Positions 31,452 through 42,769 are shown, numbered from the stretch's first letter. The stretch: 64,000 bases of DNA from Musa acuminata AAA Group (GCF_036884655.1 NC_088331.1:12285001-12349000), one strand, 5' to 3'. A program made the numbers and translations. Notes: a model not told the origin generated them from the sequence alone.

Positions 31452-33147
31452 TGTTAGGATCAAGAGCACTAAGAGGGGGGGGGGGTGAATTAGTGTAGCG
31501 GAAAACCTTCTACGATTAAAATAAACTGCGTTCGCTCGATAAAAGTGATTTCAGTAAGAAAGCCAATTCATAAATCACTTTAACTTTTGATTAAGCGAGA
31601 TGCAACAAAGATATAAATGCAGTTTGCAGTAATAGTTCAAATCAGATAGTAGGCGCAAACTGAAATATGATATTCGTACGGAAAAACTGATTTACGTCTA
31701 AATGCTGATTCGTAAATCATGAGATGCAGTTAAAGCAAGGATATAAAGGCAGTTTGCAGTTATGATAGAAATCAAAATGTAAACGCAAACTGAAATATGA
31801 TGATCGTACGATAAAACTGATTTACATCTAAACACTGATTCGGAAAGTGCAAAGCTTGAAACCCAATCGTATATGTGCAAAAAGCAGTAAGCTTTTGAGG
31901 AGGTTTGCAGTAAAGATAAGATGCTCAAAGTAAATGGAAACCGAGATTTAGAGTGGTTCGGTCAATCTTGACCTACTCCACTTTTGGCTTCCTCCACCGA
32001 CGAGGTCACCGACATCAACTAGAGGCCTTCCTTCAATAGGCGAAGGCCAACCACCCTTTTACAGTTTCACTCCTTTTGACAGGCTTAGGAGACAACCCTT
32101 ACAGAATTTCCTTTCCTCTCTTAACAGATTAGGACTTGGAAGAAAAGAGGAAGAAGGACTTTCAACTCATACAACACTTTTGAGCTCTAAAAATCACAAA
32201 GTAAAATCAGAATTTCGGTGGTTTCTGGGTGCCCTTTCAGTGCTGAAAGGGTGGGGTATTTATAGGCCCCAACCCAGTTTGAATTTGGAGCTCAAAACTG
32301 TCAATTCCCGGAATTCCAAGATCTGGCAGTTGCACCGCCTGACTGAGGCGGTTGCACCGCCTGGCAGAGCTCGAAGACTAAGCCTCTGGGTGGTGCCACC
32401 TCTTGTCAGGGGCGGTTGCACCTCCTACCAGAGCTCGAAGACCGAGCTCAGGCGGTGCCACCGCCTACCACCGCTTGACTGAGGCGGTTGCACCGCTCAG
32501 CCAGAGCTCGAAGACCGAGCCCAAGCGGTCCCACCTCCTATCAGGGGCGGTTGCACCGCCTAGTCTCACTCGGAGACTAAGCCCAGGAGGTGCCATCGCC
32601 TGGCTTGGGCGGTTCAACCGCCTGGCAGAAATCAGGGTCCGAATGGGTTGATCCATTCGGCCCAATTTGGGTTTTTCAGGGGCCCAATTGCCCCAAGATC
32701 AAGTTAATGGGATCACCTCCCATTTCCAACTTAATCATTGTGCTAACTACGATATTTCTTAAGACATTTACTGCAACTTGCTCCGGTGCGTCAATCGCTT
32801 CTTCCGGCGAGCTTCCGGCGAACTTCCGTCGATCATCCGATGAACCCTCGATGATGCTCCTGCGGACTTCCGGCAAACTCCTGGACTTGCGACGATCCAC
32901 TTGGCGAGTTCCGACGAGCTTCTTTGGTAAGCTCATGGACTTCTCGGATTTGTTCCCACAGAACCTCCGACGACTGTCCGAACTTCCGTCGAACTCTCAA
33001 ACTCCCAACGTGATCATTGTCTTGACTCCGGCGCAACTCCTACTGCATATCTTATTTTCATCGTAGTTAATCCTGCACACTTATCTCAACATATAGATTA
33101 GATAACAAATGACAATTGACTTCATTATCAAAATCCGAGATTCAACA
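31452..33147 (-). repeat. 5' LTR of F
   Basis: 1,696 bp partner of 8445-10107. TATA on minus at 32257-32264. GC palindrome array at about 32325-32630 upstream of it. R-region hairpin at 31952-31984. Primer site TGGTATCAAAGC on minus is at 31438-31449. The flanking TCCAT at 33148-33152 is the target duplication. Confidence 0.9.
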
Positions 33148-33706
33148 TCCATGAGTTACCCTGTTTCGATCGCCACGAGGAGGAAGACAACCGGCGGCTG
33201 CGGCTGCGACTCAAGGGGAGGCGGGCGGCGGTGGTGGCGCAGCTAGGAGCAGTGTCACCAACGATCACCGAGGAGGAGAGGTCGAGCGGCTGCGTTGCGA
33301 CGCAAGGGGAGGCGGGCGGCGATGGAGAAGGAGGCAGTGGTGGTGGCTCGTGTGGGAGGCGACGGGCGGCGATGGCCTCTGGCCGAGAAGCGGGGCGATG
33401 GTGGGCATTGGCCAAAGAGCAGCAGCGGCGGTTGGGCTGGCCGGAAGCAGGGGACGCAGGGGTGGCTGCGGCTTCTTCTTCCTCTCTTGTTTCTTCTTCT
33501 TTTTTTTTTTTTTTCAAACGAGATGGGGCAGCGAGGAGGTCGAGCGGTGGTCGAAGGTTGTTGGCTGGGGAGAAGCAACGATGGAGGTTGAGCGGCCGGG
33601 GAAACAGCGGCGGTGGTGGAGAAAGATTTGCCTTGTAGTGGTAGTGGGGAAGAAGGGAAGCAAGGCTACGGTGGGCTGCGCCAAGGATCGCTGCTCTGAT
33701 ACCAAT
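33148..33706 (-). other. GC-rich leader of G1, proximal part, with primer site
   Basis: Continues the leader interrupted at 8444. It contains a T run at about 33499-33514 (A run in sense) and ends at the primer site (TGGTATCAGAGC on minus, about 33693-33704). Overlapping open frames on both strands show no domain. Confidence 0.7.
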
Positions 33707-34128
33707 TGATAAGACCCTAAAGTTTTATCTTCGCTCTGATACCAATTGATAAGACCCTAAAGTCTTATCGTCGCTCTGATACCAATCGATAAGACCCTAA
33801 GGTCTTATCGTAGAAGAAAGGAGAGAAATGGGGATGATAATGATCGCTTCGAGGGGATCGGCCCTCCTTGATCACTTCGAGGGGATCGACCTCCTAGGGT
33901 TTGTCCATAGAGTGGAATAACATTTCATTGATTGATTCCCAAAAGAAAGGGTTACATTACTATTTATAGAATTCCACCTAGAGACCACCAGGAATTGGAC
34001 TCTTAATAATAAATAAATATTAAATAAACCTCTACCTGACTTTAATTGAACTAAATAGACTCAATAAATAACTGGACTAAACAGACTCAATAAACATTAT
34101 TCAAAAGCTCAGAAAAAGGGTCCTAACA
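33707..34128 (-). repeat. LTR shared by G1 (5') and G2 (3'), with three LTR-end/primer-site units
   Basis: TGATAAGACC to GGTCCTAACA, 422 bp. The left end is a tandem of three units starting at 33707, 33747 and 33787, each a GATAAGAC...GTCTTATC palindrome and, between units, CTCTGATACCAA, which is the primer site sequence. TATA on minus at 33961-33968. To the right is a purine tract and gag-protease (G2), and to the left a primer site and leader (G1), so one LTR serves both. Confidence 0.85.
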
Positions 34129-34142
34129 GTTTCTCCCTCTTC

Positions 34143-35257
34143 AAATCAGCCTTGCCTTCAAGGCTGAGCAGCATTAATCTTGGGGAGCTTCTCTTTCAGC
34201 ACTTCAGTCATAGGCTATCTGCAACGCATCACAACCCGTTGATCAAGTAAGTATGGTCTCTATTTTTTGACAGTGTAAGCAATAGGTCAGTCTTTCAATG
34301 TAGTAATCATTACAAGAAACTCCTGGCCTTTGCTATCACAAGTTAAATTTCATCCATCAATGATCTTTACTTCGAATATATCACAACCTTCAATGTGGTG
34401 GGCTAGTTGGGCTGCTACTTTCCTATCCATAAAATTATTAGTACTACCTATATCAATCAAAATAGTGGCAGACTGATGCTTCAAATTTCCTCCAATTTTC
34501 ATAGTTTGTGAGTTAGTGTAGCCAGCCAATGCATGCACTGTATGTGTGATGGCTTCAATATCTTCATTTGTTTTCACACCTTCATGATCAAAGTCCAACT
34601 CTTTTGCTTTCGGTTCCTCTCCAATTGGCTCAATCATCAGAAATTGCCCTTGTTTACATCGGTGCTCCATACTCCACTTTTCATCATAGTACAAACTCTT
34701 TGCTAATCTTTCCTTGAGTTCTTCTTGGGTTAGTCTTCGGGTGTCAAGGCTTTGGTTGGGAATAGATGGGGCAGGTGGCTTACTGATCATCTGGTTATTG
34801 TCACTTCTGTTTCCATGATTTTCCCTATTGATTTTTTTCTCATGTAGATGTGCAAATGAGATCACAGCTATCATAGTGCGGGGTTGACGAGCCTTAACTT
34901 CACACTGGATCTCTGGAATAAGCCCTTCAATAAATGTATCCAGAAGTTATCGTTCCAACCAATCTCTAGCTTGATTTGATAATTTTTCAAACCTACTCTG
35001 ATATTCTAACACTGTAGAAGTCTGACAAATTTTGACGAGCTGTCCATCCACCTTCATGTACGAGTAGATTGTGTCACAATCTTGGGGCCTTTTTCTTATA
35101 TTTTCATATCTGTGCAACGTAGAACTTAAGCCCCCATTTTGTTGAAATTTGCTGAGGCTCTCCAGTAGGCTCTTTTTGAAATCATTAAGTGTTTCTTACA
35201 ATCAATTCTCAATTCTGATTTCCAATGCTTCCATTTGTGCTTTCACCGAGTTATCAG
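34143..35257 (-). pseudogene. gypsy gag, protease and RNase H-like tail (G2)
   Basis: The open part 34350-34874 reads from the gag linker (SLYYDEKWSMEHRCKQGQ, EPIGEEPKAKELDFDHEG) into protease ILIDIGSTNNFMD. The family triad is D-T/S-G, so DIG suggests a damaged site. The gag N-terminus at 34875-35257 matches G3 but has ATA for the start ATG and stops in the IEN motif. Downstream, about 34240-34340, a short stretch resembles gypsy RNase H (RPYLLDQRVV) with stops. No RT core or integrase. Confidence 0.75.
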
Positions 35258-35270
35258 TGGCTATTGCGTA

Positions 35271-36635
35271 ATACTGCAAATATGTAATCTTAACTCCTAT
35301 TTTTGGTGTCGGTCAAGGGCAACAACACTATCGATGCGAAGTTGCCGAGGAGGTGGACGCCGAGGGCAGTGCCACGGTCGCTGCATTGGAGGAAGAGTTG
35401 CTGCCTTGTTTCTATCACTGCATGGGGTGAGAGCGCCGGGGTTGGAAAGCGACTGCGTTAATGTGGCTGCAGCTGTTGCGACCCAAGGGACGATCGCCGA
35501 GCAATGGGGTTGAGGCTGCAGTGATGGCAACCTGCAATTGTGGTAGAATATGCTAAGCAAGGGGGAGGAGGCGCTAAAGCAGCCGAGGTTGAGAAGAGGA
35601 ATCGGTGTTGCATGCGCTGCTAGGGTTGAGGTAGGGTAGCATACTTGCTGCAGTTTCTGCGTTCGCTATTGGAGGGCGGCTGCTGTAGAACGAGGGGTTG
35701 GTTGTTGGCCAAGAGCAGTGGCAGCAGTGGTTGCTGGCTGGGAACTGCAGTGATTGGTGGCTGCGGCAAAAAATGCAAAGTTACTCTGTTGTGGTCACCA
35801 CGAGGAGGGGAGGTCGAGCGGCTGTGGCTGCGACAGTTGTAACCCAAGGGAAGGCAGCGATGGTGGTGTAGCTGGGGTAGCGCCACCAAGGGCTCGCCGC
35901 CACGGTGGCCGCGATGGTGCAGATGGGAGGGAACGATGCTTGTCTATGTCACATTGCAGAAGGAGGCACTGGTGACACCGAGGAATCACATACGATTGAG
36001 AAGACGGCGGTGGCTATGACGGTCGTGGTTGTCTTGTTTCGATCACCGCGAAGAGGGATGGTCAAGCGACTATAGCTGTGACCCAAGGGCAGGCAACGAT
36101 GGTGGCATGATTGGGGGTAGCGGAGGCAGCAATGGTGGTGCGGTTGGGGGCAGCGTCGCCAACGGTAGAAGTGACGAGGGGGTAGGTCCACTGGCCGGGA
36201 AGCAGCGGCCACGGTCCTTCTTGCTCGAGCAGGGTGGAGCAGCAAGGAGGGAAGACTGCTAGCTAGGGAGCAGCGACAATGGTGGTCACCGATCGGAAAG
36301 CAGTGGTGACGGTGGGGCTCGCCGAAAGTAGGGGAAGCAGGGGCCCCTTTAGACCAGATGGGCTTCAGATGGCAGAAGATGTGGTTGTGGCGGTTACGGC
36401 ACAACGAGGAGGGGAGGTTGCTGGTTGAGGGCTGGGAGACTGCATGTAGGTTGAAGGCTAGGTGGCTACGACGGCATTTGACAAGGTCGAGAGGGAGCGG
36501 AGGGTCCGGCGACAACAGCAGCAGAGGATGCTCTATTGTTGATGCCGGTGGAGGAGAGGAATCAGCGTCTGCAACTGCGACCCAAGGGGAGGCAGCTAGG
36601 GTTACGGCTAGGGGGCGGGTGACGGTGATCGAGCG
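35271..36635 (-). other. GC-rich leader of G2
   Basis: 1.4 kb of GTGG-, GGCAGC- and GACGGTGG-rich sequence, homologous in style and position to the leaders of G1 and G3 though diverged. The longest open frame (250 codons, minus, 35949-36701) runs into the H LTR and shows no domain. No gene called. Confidence 0.65.
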
Positions 36636-38264
36636 TGTTAGGATCAAGAGCACTAAGAGGGGGCGGGGGGGGTGAATTAGAGTAGCGGATAAAACCATCA
36701 ACTACATCAAATCTCTCGTACGATAAAAACTATTTCCGACGTAAAACCGATTTTGGAAACTTAGCTTGAAAGCATACATAAATGTATTGAAGGCAGTAAG
36801 CTATTGAAGGGGTTTGCAGTAAGGTACTAGCAGGAAATAAAATGCAAACCAGAGAAGACGGGAGTTTATAGTGGTTCGGTCAATCGTGACCTACATCCAC
36901 TCCTCTAATTCCTCTTCCGTCGGGGCCATCGGCATCCACTAACGATCTTCCTTTACTAGGCGAAGATCAACCTCCTTCTTACACCCCTCTTCTCCTTTTA
37001 CTGGGTTTAGGAGACAACACTTACAAGCACTCACTCTCCTCTCTAAAATAGAATTCTAACACTTAAGCTAGAGGAGGGATTTCTTAACTGATTTCTACAG
37101 CGTTCCTTTCCTTTTTTGCTCTTTGTGCTTGTGTGTTTTACCCAAGGATGGGAGGGGCATTTATAGGCTCCAAACTGGTTTGAATTTGGAGCTCAAAAAT
37201 GTCATCTCCCGGATTTCCGGGGTCCTGGTGGTACCACCTCCTAACTGGGGCAGTACAACCGCCTGGCAGCTCGAAGACTGAGCCTTTGGGCGGTGCCACC
37301 GCCTGCCTGGGGCGGTTGCACCGCCCAGTCTCATAGAGCCCAAGCGATGCCATCGCCTGACCTGGGTGGTTGCACCGCCCAGCTTTCCTGGGAGACCATC
37401 TCCTGGGCGGTGCCACCACCTCGTAGGAATTCTGGTCCGAATGGGTTGATCCATTCGGCCCAATTTGGGTCTATCAAGGGCCCAATTGCTCTCAGATTAA
37501 GTTAATGGGATCACGTTCCATTCCTAACTTAATCTATATGCTAACTATGACATTTCTTAAGACATTTACTGCAACTTGCTCCGGTGCGTCAATCGCTTCT
37601 TCCGGCGAGCTTCCAGCGAACTTCTGTCGATCATCCGATGAACCCTCGATGATGCTCCTGCGGACTTCCGGCAAACTCTTGGACTTGTAACGATCCACTT
37701 GGCAAGTTCTGATGAGCTTCTTTTGGCAAGCTCTTGGACTTCTCGGATTTGTTCCCGCAGAACCTCCGATGATCGTCCGGACTTCCATCGAACTCTCAAA
37801 CTCCCAACGTGATCATAGTCTTGACTCTGGCGTAACTCCTGCTGCATGTCTTACTTCCATCATAGTTAATCCTGCATATGTAAAATAAAACTTCGATCGA
37901 GATAATTAATCCTAAGCAATTAACTAAGTTGTCCGGCATGTCATTGGTCCCTCGACGCTTCGTCCGATTCTTCGGCGCATCGTCCTCTCCTGTGGCCTAT
38001 TATCCAATCGGCCAGTTGACTCTGCAACTCCAATATCCTTGGCACAATACCCACTCTTCTTGGCCTGATGCCCAAGTCCACGACCAGAAGCCTTCTGTCG
38101 ATACATCGACCGATCCACCGGCCCGACGTCCAATCTTCTGACATGTTCCTCCGGCACAATATGATATTTTTTGCTTTAATTGTCTCATCCTGCGTCACTC
38201 AAAACAAAGATTAAGCCATAAACATATATCAAGTGGTTTCATAATCAAAATACGAGATTCAACA
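36636..38264 (-). repeat. 3' LTR of H
   Basis: 1,629 bp, TGTTAGGATCAAGAGCACTAA to GAGATTCAACA, same family as the F LTRs. TATA-like TATAAATG on minus near 37158-37165. GC palindromes at about 37227-37415. R-region hairpin at 36870-36902. Followed by the tract complement ATCTCTCCCTTTTTT. Confidence 0.85.
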
Positions 38265-38472
38265 ATCTCTCCCTTTTTTATGATGACAACCACTTGATGA
38301 CGGAGTTAACCTTAACTCCCGGAGTTTAAACAAACTCACCCTATCAATATGCCATATTGATAGAACCTTAAATTCAAACTGAATTCAAGTCATTGCAATA
38401 TTCATCATGAATACTTGCAACACGTCATCATGAACTTATGCATAAACTTATGCATAACATCATACTTCTCTC
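38265..38472 (-). other. polypurine tract and spacer of H, left part
   Basis: Matches the start of the I spacer at 61873-62090 (ACGGAGTTAACCTTAACTCC, TCAATATGCCATATTGATAG). No gene. Confidence 0.7.
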
Positions 38473-39729
38473 TGCTAGTCATAGGTGCCCAACAAGCCAA
38501 TCACGTGAGTGATGACACGTGTGACTTAATACAGAATCTTTTTACTTGTTATATTTTGGCATATATCACTTTATAACTATTGCATATATGCGCATATATA
38601 TTGTGATGTCCTTGGATTTGTACAATGGGAATCGGATCGTGATGAGATCACCATAATGAGATCGATTCACCTTTAAACACAAACCCTAAATAATCCCGGT
38701 CACAGGTTACTCGAGAGGGACATCGTGATAACTAGACAGACTGGTGTGTTATATACTCGTCCATATGATGGATGCAGTTGGTCTCATAGCTGCTCGTGTA
38801 AGGACACTAGGGATACAGTACAAGTGCTCATTGGAGAATGAGTTCACTGATTGATCCGCTTACGGAATGCTGGATGGTTGATGATGCCTTATTGTCAGAC
38901 AGTGATTCTGTAGTCCTAGTGGTGTATCTGGTCCTTAGACTTGAGACACCAAGGATGTCCTGTATGTGTGCTCCACTCTTTGATACCAGACTTATAGGTT
39001 TGGCTGTCCCAGATCTAGTACAGCTAGTCATTGGGAGTGGTAGTCGACCTTACGAGGGCTATTGAGTGTCGATAGAGAATCATCCACTCTCGGCATCATG
39101 AGAGGAATATCCCATGTGTTCTTGCTCAGAAAAATCCCTGGCTATGGTCATTCGGGTTGAGAGAGAAAGAGTTCTCCGAGAGAATCCATTAGAGCAAGAC
39201 TCGAGTAGAAACCGTATGGGCCTAACAGCACCATGCTCGATATACGGTCTCAGGGATATAAGATGGATGAGGGACTATAGGTACATGGTAACTGAGGACA
39301 GGTAGGTCCAATGGATTGGATTCCCCTGTATCATCTGGGGACTACGGCGTAGTGCCCTAGTACATCCATAGTCGATGAGTCAAGTGAATTATTACAAAGA
39401 TAATAATTCACTGAGTTAGAAGGAGTTCTGATAGGTATGACTCACGGCCAGCTCGATATTGGGCCTAGAGGGTCACACACATATGGTAGGCATTGCGATC
39501 AATAGAGGTTCAGATATGAGATATCCGATGGAGCCCTTATCTTATTGGATGCAGATCCAATACCCACTAAGGGAGGACCCATTAGGGTTTGACAGGGGAC
39601 CTCTATAAATAGGAGGGATTCAGAGCCTCAAAGGCTAGAGCTTTTGCTTGCCTCTCCTATTCTCCTCCCCTCTCCACCTCAGAGCAAGCATTGAGTTTTG
39701 AAGAGTCTTTGCTTGCCTCTCCTATTCTC
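38473..39729 (+). repeat. 5' LTR of C, first part
   Basis: TGCTAGTCATAGGTGCCCAAC start, plus-strand TATA box TATAAATA at 39604-39611. It is interrupted at TTCTC (39725-39729) by G3 and resumes at 43430. Confidence 0.88.
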
Positions 39730-40217
39730 TGATAAGACCCTAAATGTCTTATCGTAGGCTCTGATACCAAATGATAAGACCATAAAGGTCTTATCGTCGC
39801 TCTGATACCAAATGATAAGATCCTAAAGTCTTATCGTGGCTCTGATACCAAATGATAAGACCCTAAAGTCTTATCGTGGAAGAAATGGGAGAAAAGGGAA
39901 TGATAATGATCGCTTCGAGGGGATCGGCCCTCCTTGATCTCTTCGAGGGGATCGGCCCTCCTTGATCACTTCGAGGGGATCGGCCTCCTAGGGTTTGTCC
40001 AAAAATAATAGTATTTTTCATAGATTACTGAAAAGAAGTAGTTACATCCCTATTTATAGAGTTCCACCCAGAGTCCATCAGGACTTGAACTCTAATAATA
40101 AATAAATATTAGATAAACCTCTACTTGACTCTAACTGAATCAAACCGACTCAATAAACAACTGGACTAAATAGACTCAATAAACATTATTCAAAAGCTAA
40201 GAAAAAGGGTCCTAACA
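39730..40217 (-). repeat. 3' LTR of G3 with four tandem LTR-end/primer-site units
   Basis: 488 bp. Units start at 39730, 39772, 39813 and 39853. Each is a palindrome GATAAGAC...GTCTTATC, and the first three are followed by GGCTCTGATACCAAA or CGCTCTGATACCAAA, the primer-site sequence in plus view. TATA on minus at 40051-40058. Three CTTCGAGGGGATCGGCC repeats at about 39911-39985. The purine tract follows at 40218-40231. Confidence 0.88.
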
Positions 40218-40411
40218 GTTCCTCCCTCTTCAAATCAGCCTTGTCCTCAAGGCTGAGCAGCATCAATCTCGGGGAGCTTCTCTTTCAGCACTTTAGCCAT
40301 AGACTATCTGCAACGCATCACAACCCGTTGATTAAGTAAGTATGGTCTCCACTTTTTGATAGTATAAGCAACAGGTCGGTCTTTCAGTGTAGTAATCGTT
40401 GCATGAAACTT

Positions 40412-40618
40412 CTAGTCCTGTATAATCAATTTTACCTTTGAATCTTTGCTATCACAAGTGAAAATCCATCCATCAACGATCTTTACTTTGAATCTATCAT
40501 AGTCTTTAATTTGGTGGGCCAATCGGTCAACAGTCTCACTGTCCATAAAATTGTTAGTGCTACTAGTATCAATCAAAACTATAATAGGCTGGTGCTCTAG
40601 AGTTCCGGCAACTTCCAT
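40412..40618 (-). pseudogene. aspartic protease fragment (G3)
   Basis: 68 codons covering the start of a retroviral-type protease: IIVLIDTSSTNNFMD, then IKDYDRFKVKIVDGWIFTCDSK. The family triad would be DTG, but here it is DTS. The frame ends about 50 residues after the active site, much shorter than a gypsy protease of about 100 residues. Beyond it (about 40290-40410) a short RNase H-like stretch and then the tract follow. It is separated from the gag frame by a stop at 40619-40621. Confidence 0.7.
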
Positions 40619-40621
40619 AGT

Positions 40622-41065
40622 TTACGGGCTAGAGTAGTCGGCTAATGTATGCATTGTATGTACGGTAGGTTCAACGTCTTCGTTAGAATTTATACCTTTA
40701 TGATCGGAGTCCACATTCTTTGCTTTCGGCTCCTCTCCAATTGGTTCAATCATCAGAAGTTGCCCTTGTTTACATCGGTGCTCCATACTCCATTTTTTAT
40801 CATAGTACAAACCCCTTGTTGATCTTTCCTTGCTAATTTTTTTCTCATGTATATTTGCAAATGAAATCGCAGCTATCATAGTGCGGGGTTGACGAGCCTT
40901 AACTTCACACCGGATCTCTGGAATAAGCCCTTCAATAAATGTATCCAAAAGTTGTCGGTCCGACCAATCTTTAGCTTGATTTGATAATCTTTCAAACCTA
41001 CTATGATATTCTAACACTATAGAAGTCTGACGAATTTTGGCAAGCCGGCAATCAACATTCTCATA
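40622..41065 (-). pseudogene. gypsy gag C-terminal half (G3)
   Basis: The ORF at 40622-41017 reads LEYHSRFERLSNQAKDWSD, LDTFIEGLIPEIRCEVKARQP (typical gypsy gag, end of the retrotransposon gag domain), then a linker with YYDKKWSMEHRCKQGQ, where a CCHC knuckle would be expected but only CKQ remains. The frame continues from the N-terminal half with a break at 41018-41065. Confidence 0.78.
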
Positions 41066-41503
41066 TTAGGATGGGCCAAAGCGAACAAGAAGCCCTCTTT
41101 TGAACTGCTCCCACGAAGGAACTCCGTGGAAAGTTTCATACCAATCGTACCACTGGAGTGCATCTCCCTCGAGCTGGATTGATGCCACTTCTACCTTGGA
41201 TTCTTTTGGGGTTCTGTGAAAACGGAAAAAAATTTCTGCCTTAGAGATCCAATTGGTCGGATCTCCATCTTTCCATCTCGGAAATTCCATCTTCATGTGT
41301 GAGTAATTTGTGTCATAATCTTGGGGCCATTTTCTTGTATTTTCAGATCTGTGTAATGTAGAACTTGAGCTCCCACCTTGTTGAAATTTACTAAGGCTCC
41401 CTAGTAAGTCCTTTTTGAAATCATTAAGTACTTCTTGTAACCGGTTCTCAATTCTAATTTCCAATGCTTCCATTTGTGCTTTCACTGAGTTATCGGTGGC
41501 CAT
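41066..41503 (-). CDS. gypsy gag N-terminal half (G3)
   Basis: 145 codons from an ATG at 41503 shared in position with the G1 copy (MATDNSVKAQMEALEIRIEN). A coiled-coil-like N-terminus leads to the retrotransposon gag core: MEFPRWKDGDPTNWISKAEI, FFRFHRTPKESKVEVASIQL, then DALQWYDWYETFHG and WEQFKRGLLVRFGPS. Stops follow. Gag is the only part of the coding region kept at near family length in these elements. Confidence 0.85.
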   Translation of the reverse strand: MATDNSVKAQMEALEIRIENRLQEVLNDFKKDLLGSLSKFQQGGSSSSTLHRSENTRKWPQDYDTNYSHMKMEFPRWKDGDPTNWISKAEIFFRFHRTPKESKVEVASIQLEGDALQWYDWYETFHGVPSWEQFKRGLLVRFGPS

Positions 41504-41519
41504 TACGTAAGACTACAAA

Positions 41520-42769
41520 TCTGTAATCTCAACTCCTGTTTTTGGTGTCGGACAAGGGCATCAACACTGTAGATGTGAAGTTGCCGAGGAGGTGGACGCC
41601 AAGGGCGATGCTGCGGTCGTTGCGTTGGAGGAAGAGTAGCTGCCCTGTTTCATTCGAGGCGTGGGGTGAGAGCGCCGGGGTTGGAAGGCCACTGCGTTGA
41701 TGTAGCTGCAGTTGGGGGCAGCGTCGCCAAGGGTCTATCGCTGCGGTGGTTGCGACGGTGCGGATGGAAGACAGCGTTGTTCTGTCTCTACCGCACTACG
41801 AATGCGTTGGTGACGTCGATGGATCGCGTGCGGTTGAGGACACAACGGTGTTGTTGAAGCGACCGAAACAGAGCTTGCTGCGTGTGCTGTTGGAGGGCGG
41901 CTGCGGTGGTGTTGCCGAGGTTGAGGCTGCAGGGGAAAATAGGAATCGACGGTGGCAGTCTGGGCGGCGAGCAGCGTCGTCGCTGGCTGGGCAGCAGCGG
42001 CGACGGTGGTGGCAACCGTTCGCAGCAGCAAGAGGTGCCCTGTTTCGGTCACCAAGGGGGCAGAGCAAGGGGGAGTGGCGGCGTTCGTTCTCGCCCGAGC
42101 CAGGGGGAGCGGCGGCTGGGAGGCGAGCAGCGGTCGCCGCACGGTGGCTGGCAGTGGTGGTGGGTCGGCTGGAAGGCGACGGCGCTCGAGGCGTGGCTGC
42201 GATCGACGAGGGGCTGCGGCAACAGAGGAAGCTCTGTTTCTGCAACCGCTGCAAGGAGGGGCTGCGGCAACCGGTGGTTGCGGCTGCGGTGCCGGCGGTC
42301 CTTCTCGCTCGAGCGAGATGGGGACGCAAGGAGAAGAGGTCGCTGGCCAGGTGATCGAGCGGCGGCGATGCGGCTGGGAAAAGTGGTGGTGACGCGGCTG
42401 GGAACAAGGGCAATCCGTGAGTTGCCCTGTTTCGGTCGCCGCGAGGAGGGCGACAATCGGCCGCTGCGGCTGCGACCCAAGGGGAGGCGGGCGGCGGTGG
42501 AGAGGCAGCGGTGGTGGCGCGGCTGGGAGCAGCGTCACCAACGATCGCCGAGGAGGAGAGGTCGAGCGGCTGCGCTGCGACGCAAGGGGAGGCGGGCGGC
42601 GGCGGTAGGGCTGGGATGGACGCTGGCAGCGTTGTCTCCTGGCCGGAGAACAGCGGCGGCGGTGGTCGCCGGCCGGGAAGCGGGGCGATGGTGGGCGCTG
42701 GCCGGAGAGCAGCAGCGGCAGGTGGGCTGGCCGGAAGCAGGGGTGGCTGCAGCTTCTTCTTCTTCTCGT

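Larger units (their letters stand above)
8445..33147 (-). mobile_element. Ty1/copia element F (SIRE/Maximus-like, gag-pol), interrupted by E
   Basis: LTRs at 8445-10107 and 31452-33147 are flanked by the perfect 5-bp duplication TCCAT (8440-8444 and 33148-33152). Primer site TTTGATACCA (plus view) is at 31438-31449. Order on minus: gag (31401-30200), protease region, integrase (29449-28571), RT (28662-27574, then 12032-), and RNase H to 11221. E is inserted inside RT. Many stops make it non-functional. The UBN2 gag, long pol and long 3' spacer suggest the SIRE/Maximus lineage. Confidence 0.9.
5655..34128 (-). mobile_element. Ty3/gypsy-type element G1, gag and partial protease only, interrupted by F
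   Basis: 3' LTR 5655-6062, internal part 6063-8444 and 33148-33706, 5' LTR 33707-34128 (shared with G2). Element F fills 8445-33147. The two leader halves join to match the uninterrupted leader of G3: the stretch around 8430-8444 continues at 33148 exactly as around 42410-42440. No reverse transcriptase core or integrase is present. Gag is disrupted by an inverted LTR at 6652-7043. The base composition shifts from AT-rich gag to very GC-rich leader. Confidence 0.82.
33707..36635 (-). mobile_element. Ty3/gypsy-type element G2 (gag and partial protease), cut by H
   Basis: Second unit of the tandem: LTR, purine tract (34129-34142), RNase H-like tail, protease, gag, and GC-rich leader to 36635, where H begins. 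The 5' LTR of G2 would lie beyond the 5' end of H and is not in the window. The central part of gag is deleted relative to G3 (sequence equal to 41050-41285 of G3 is missing near 35050). Confidence 0.8.
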
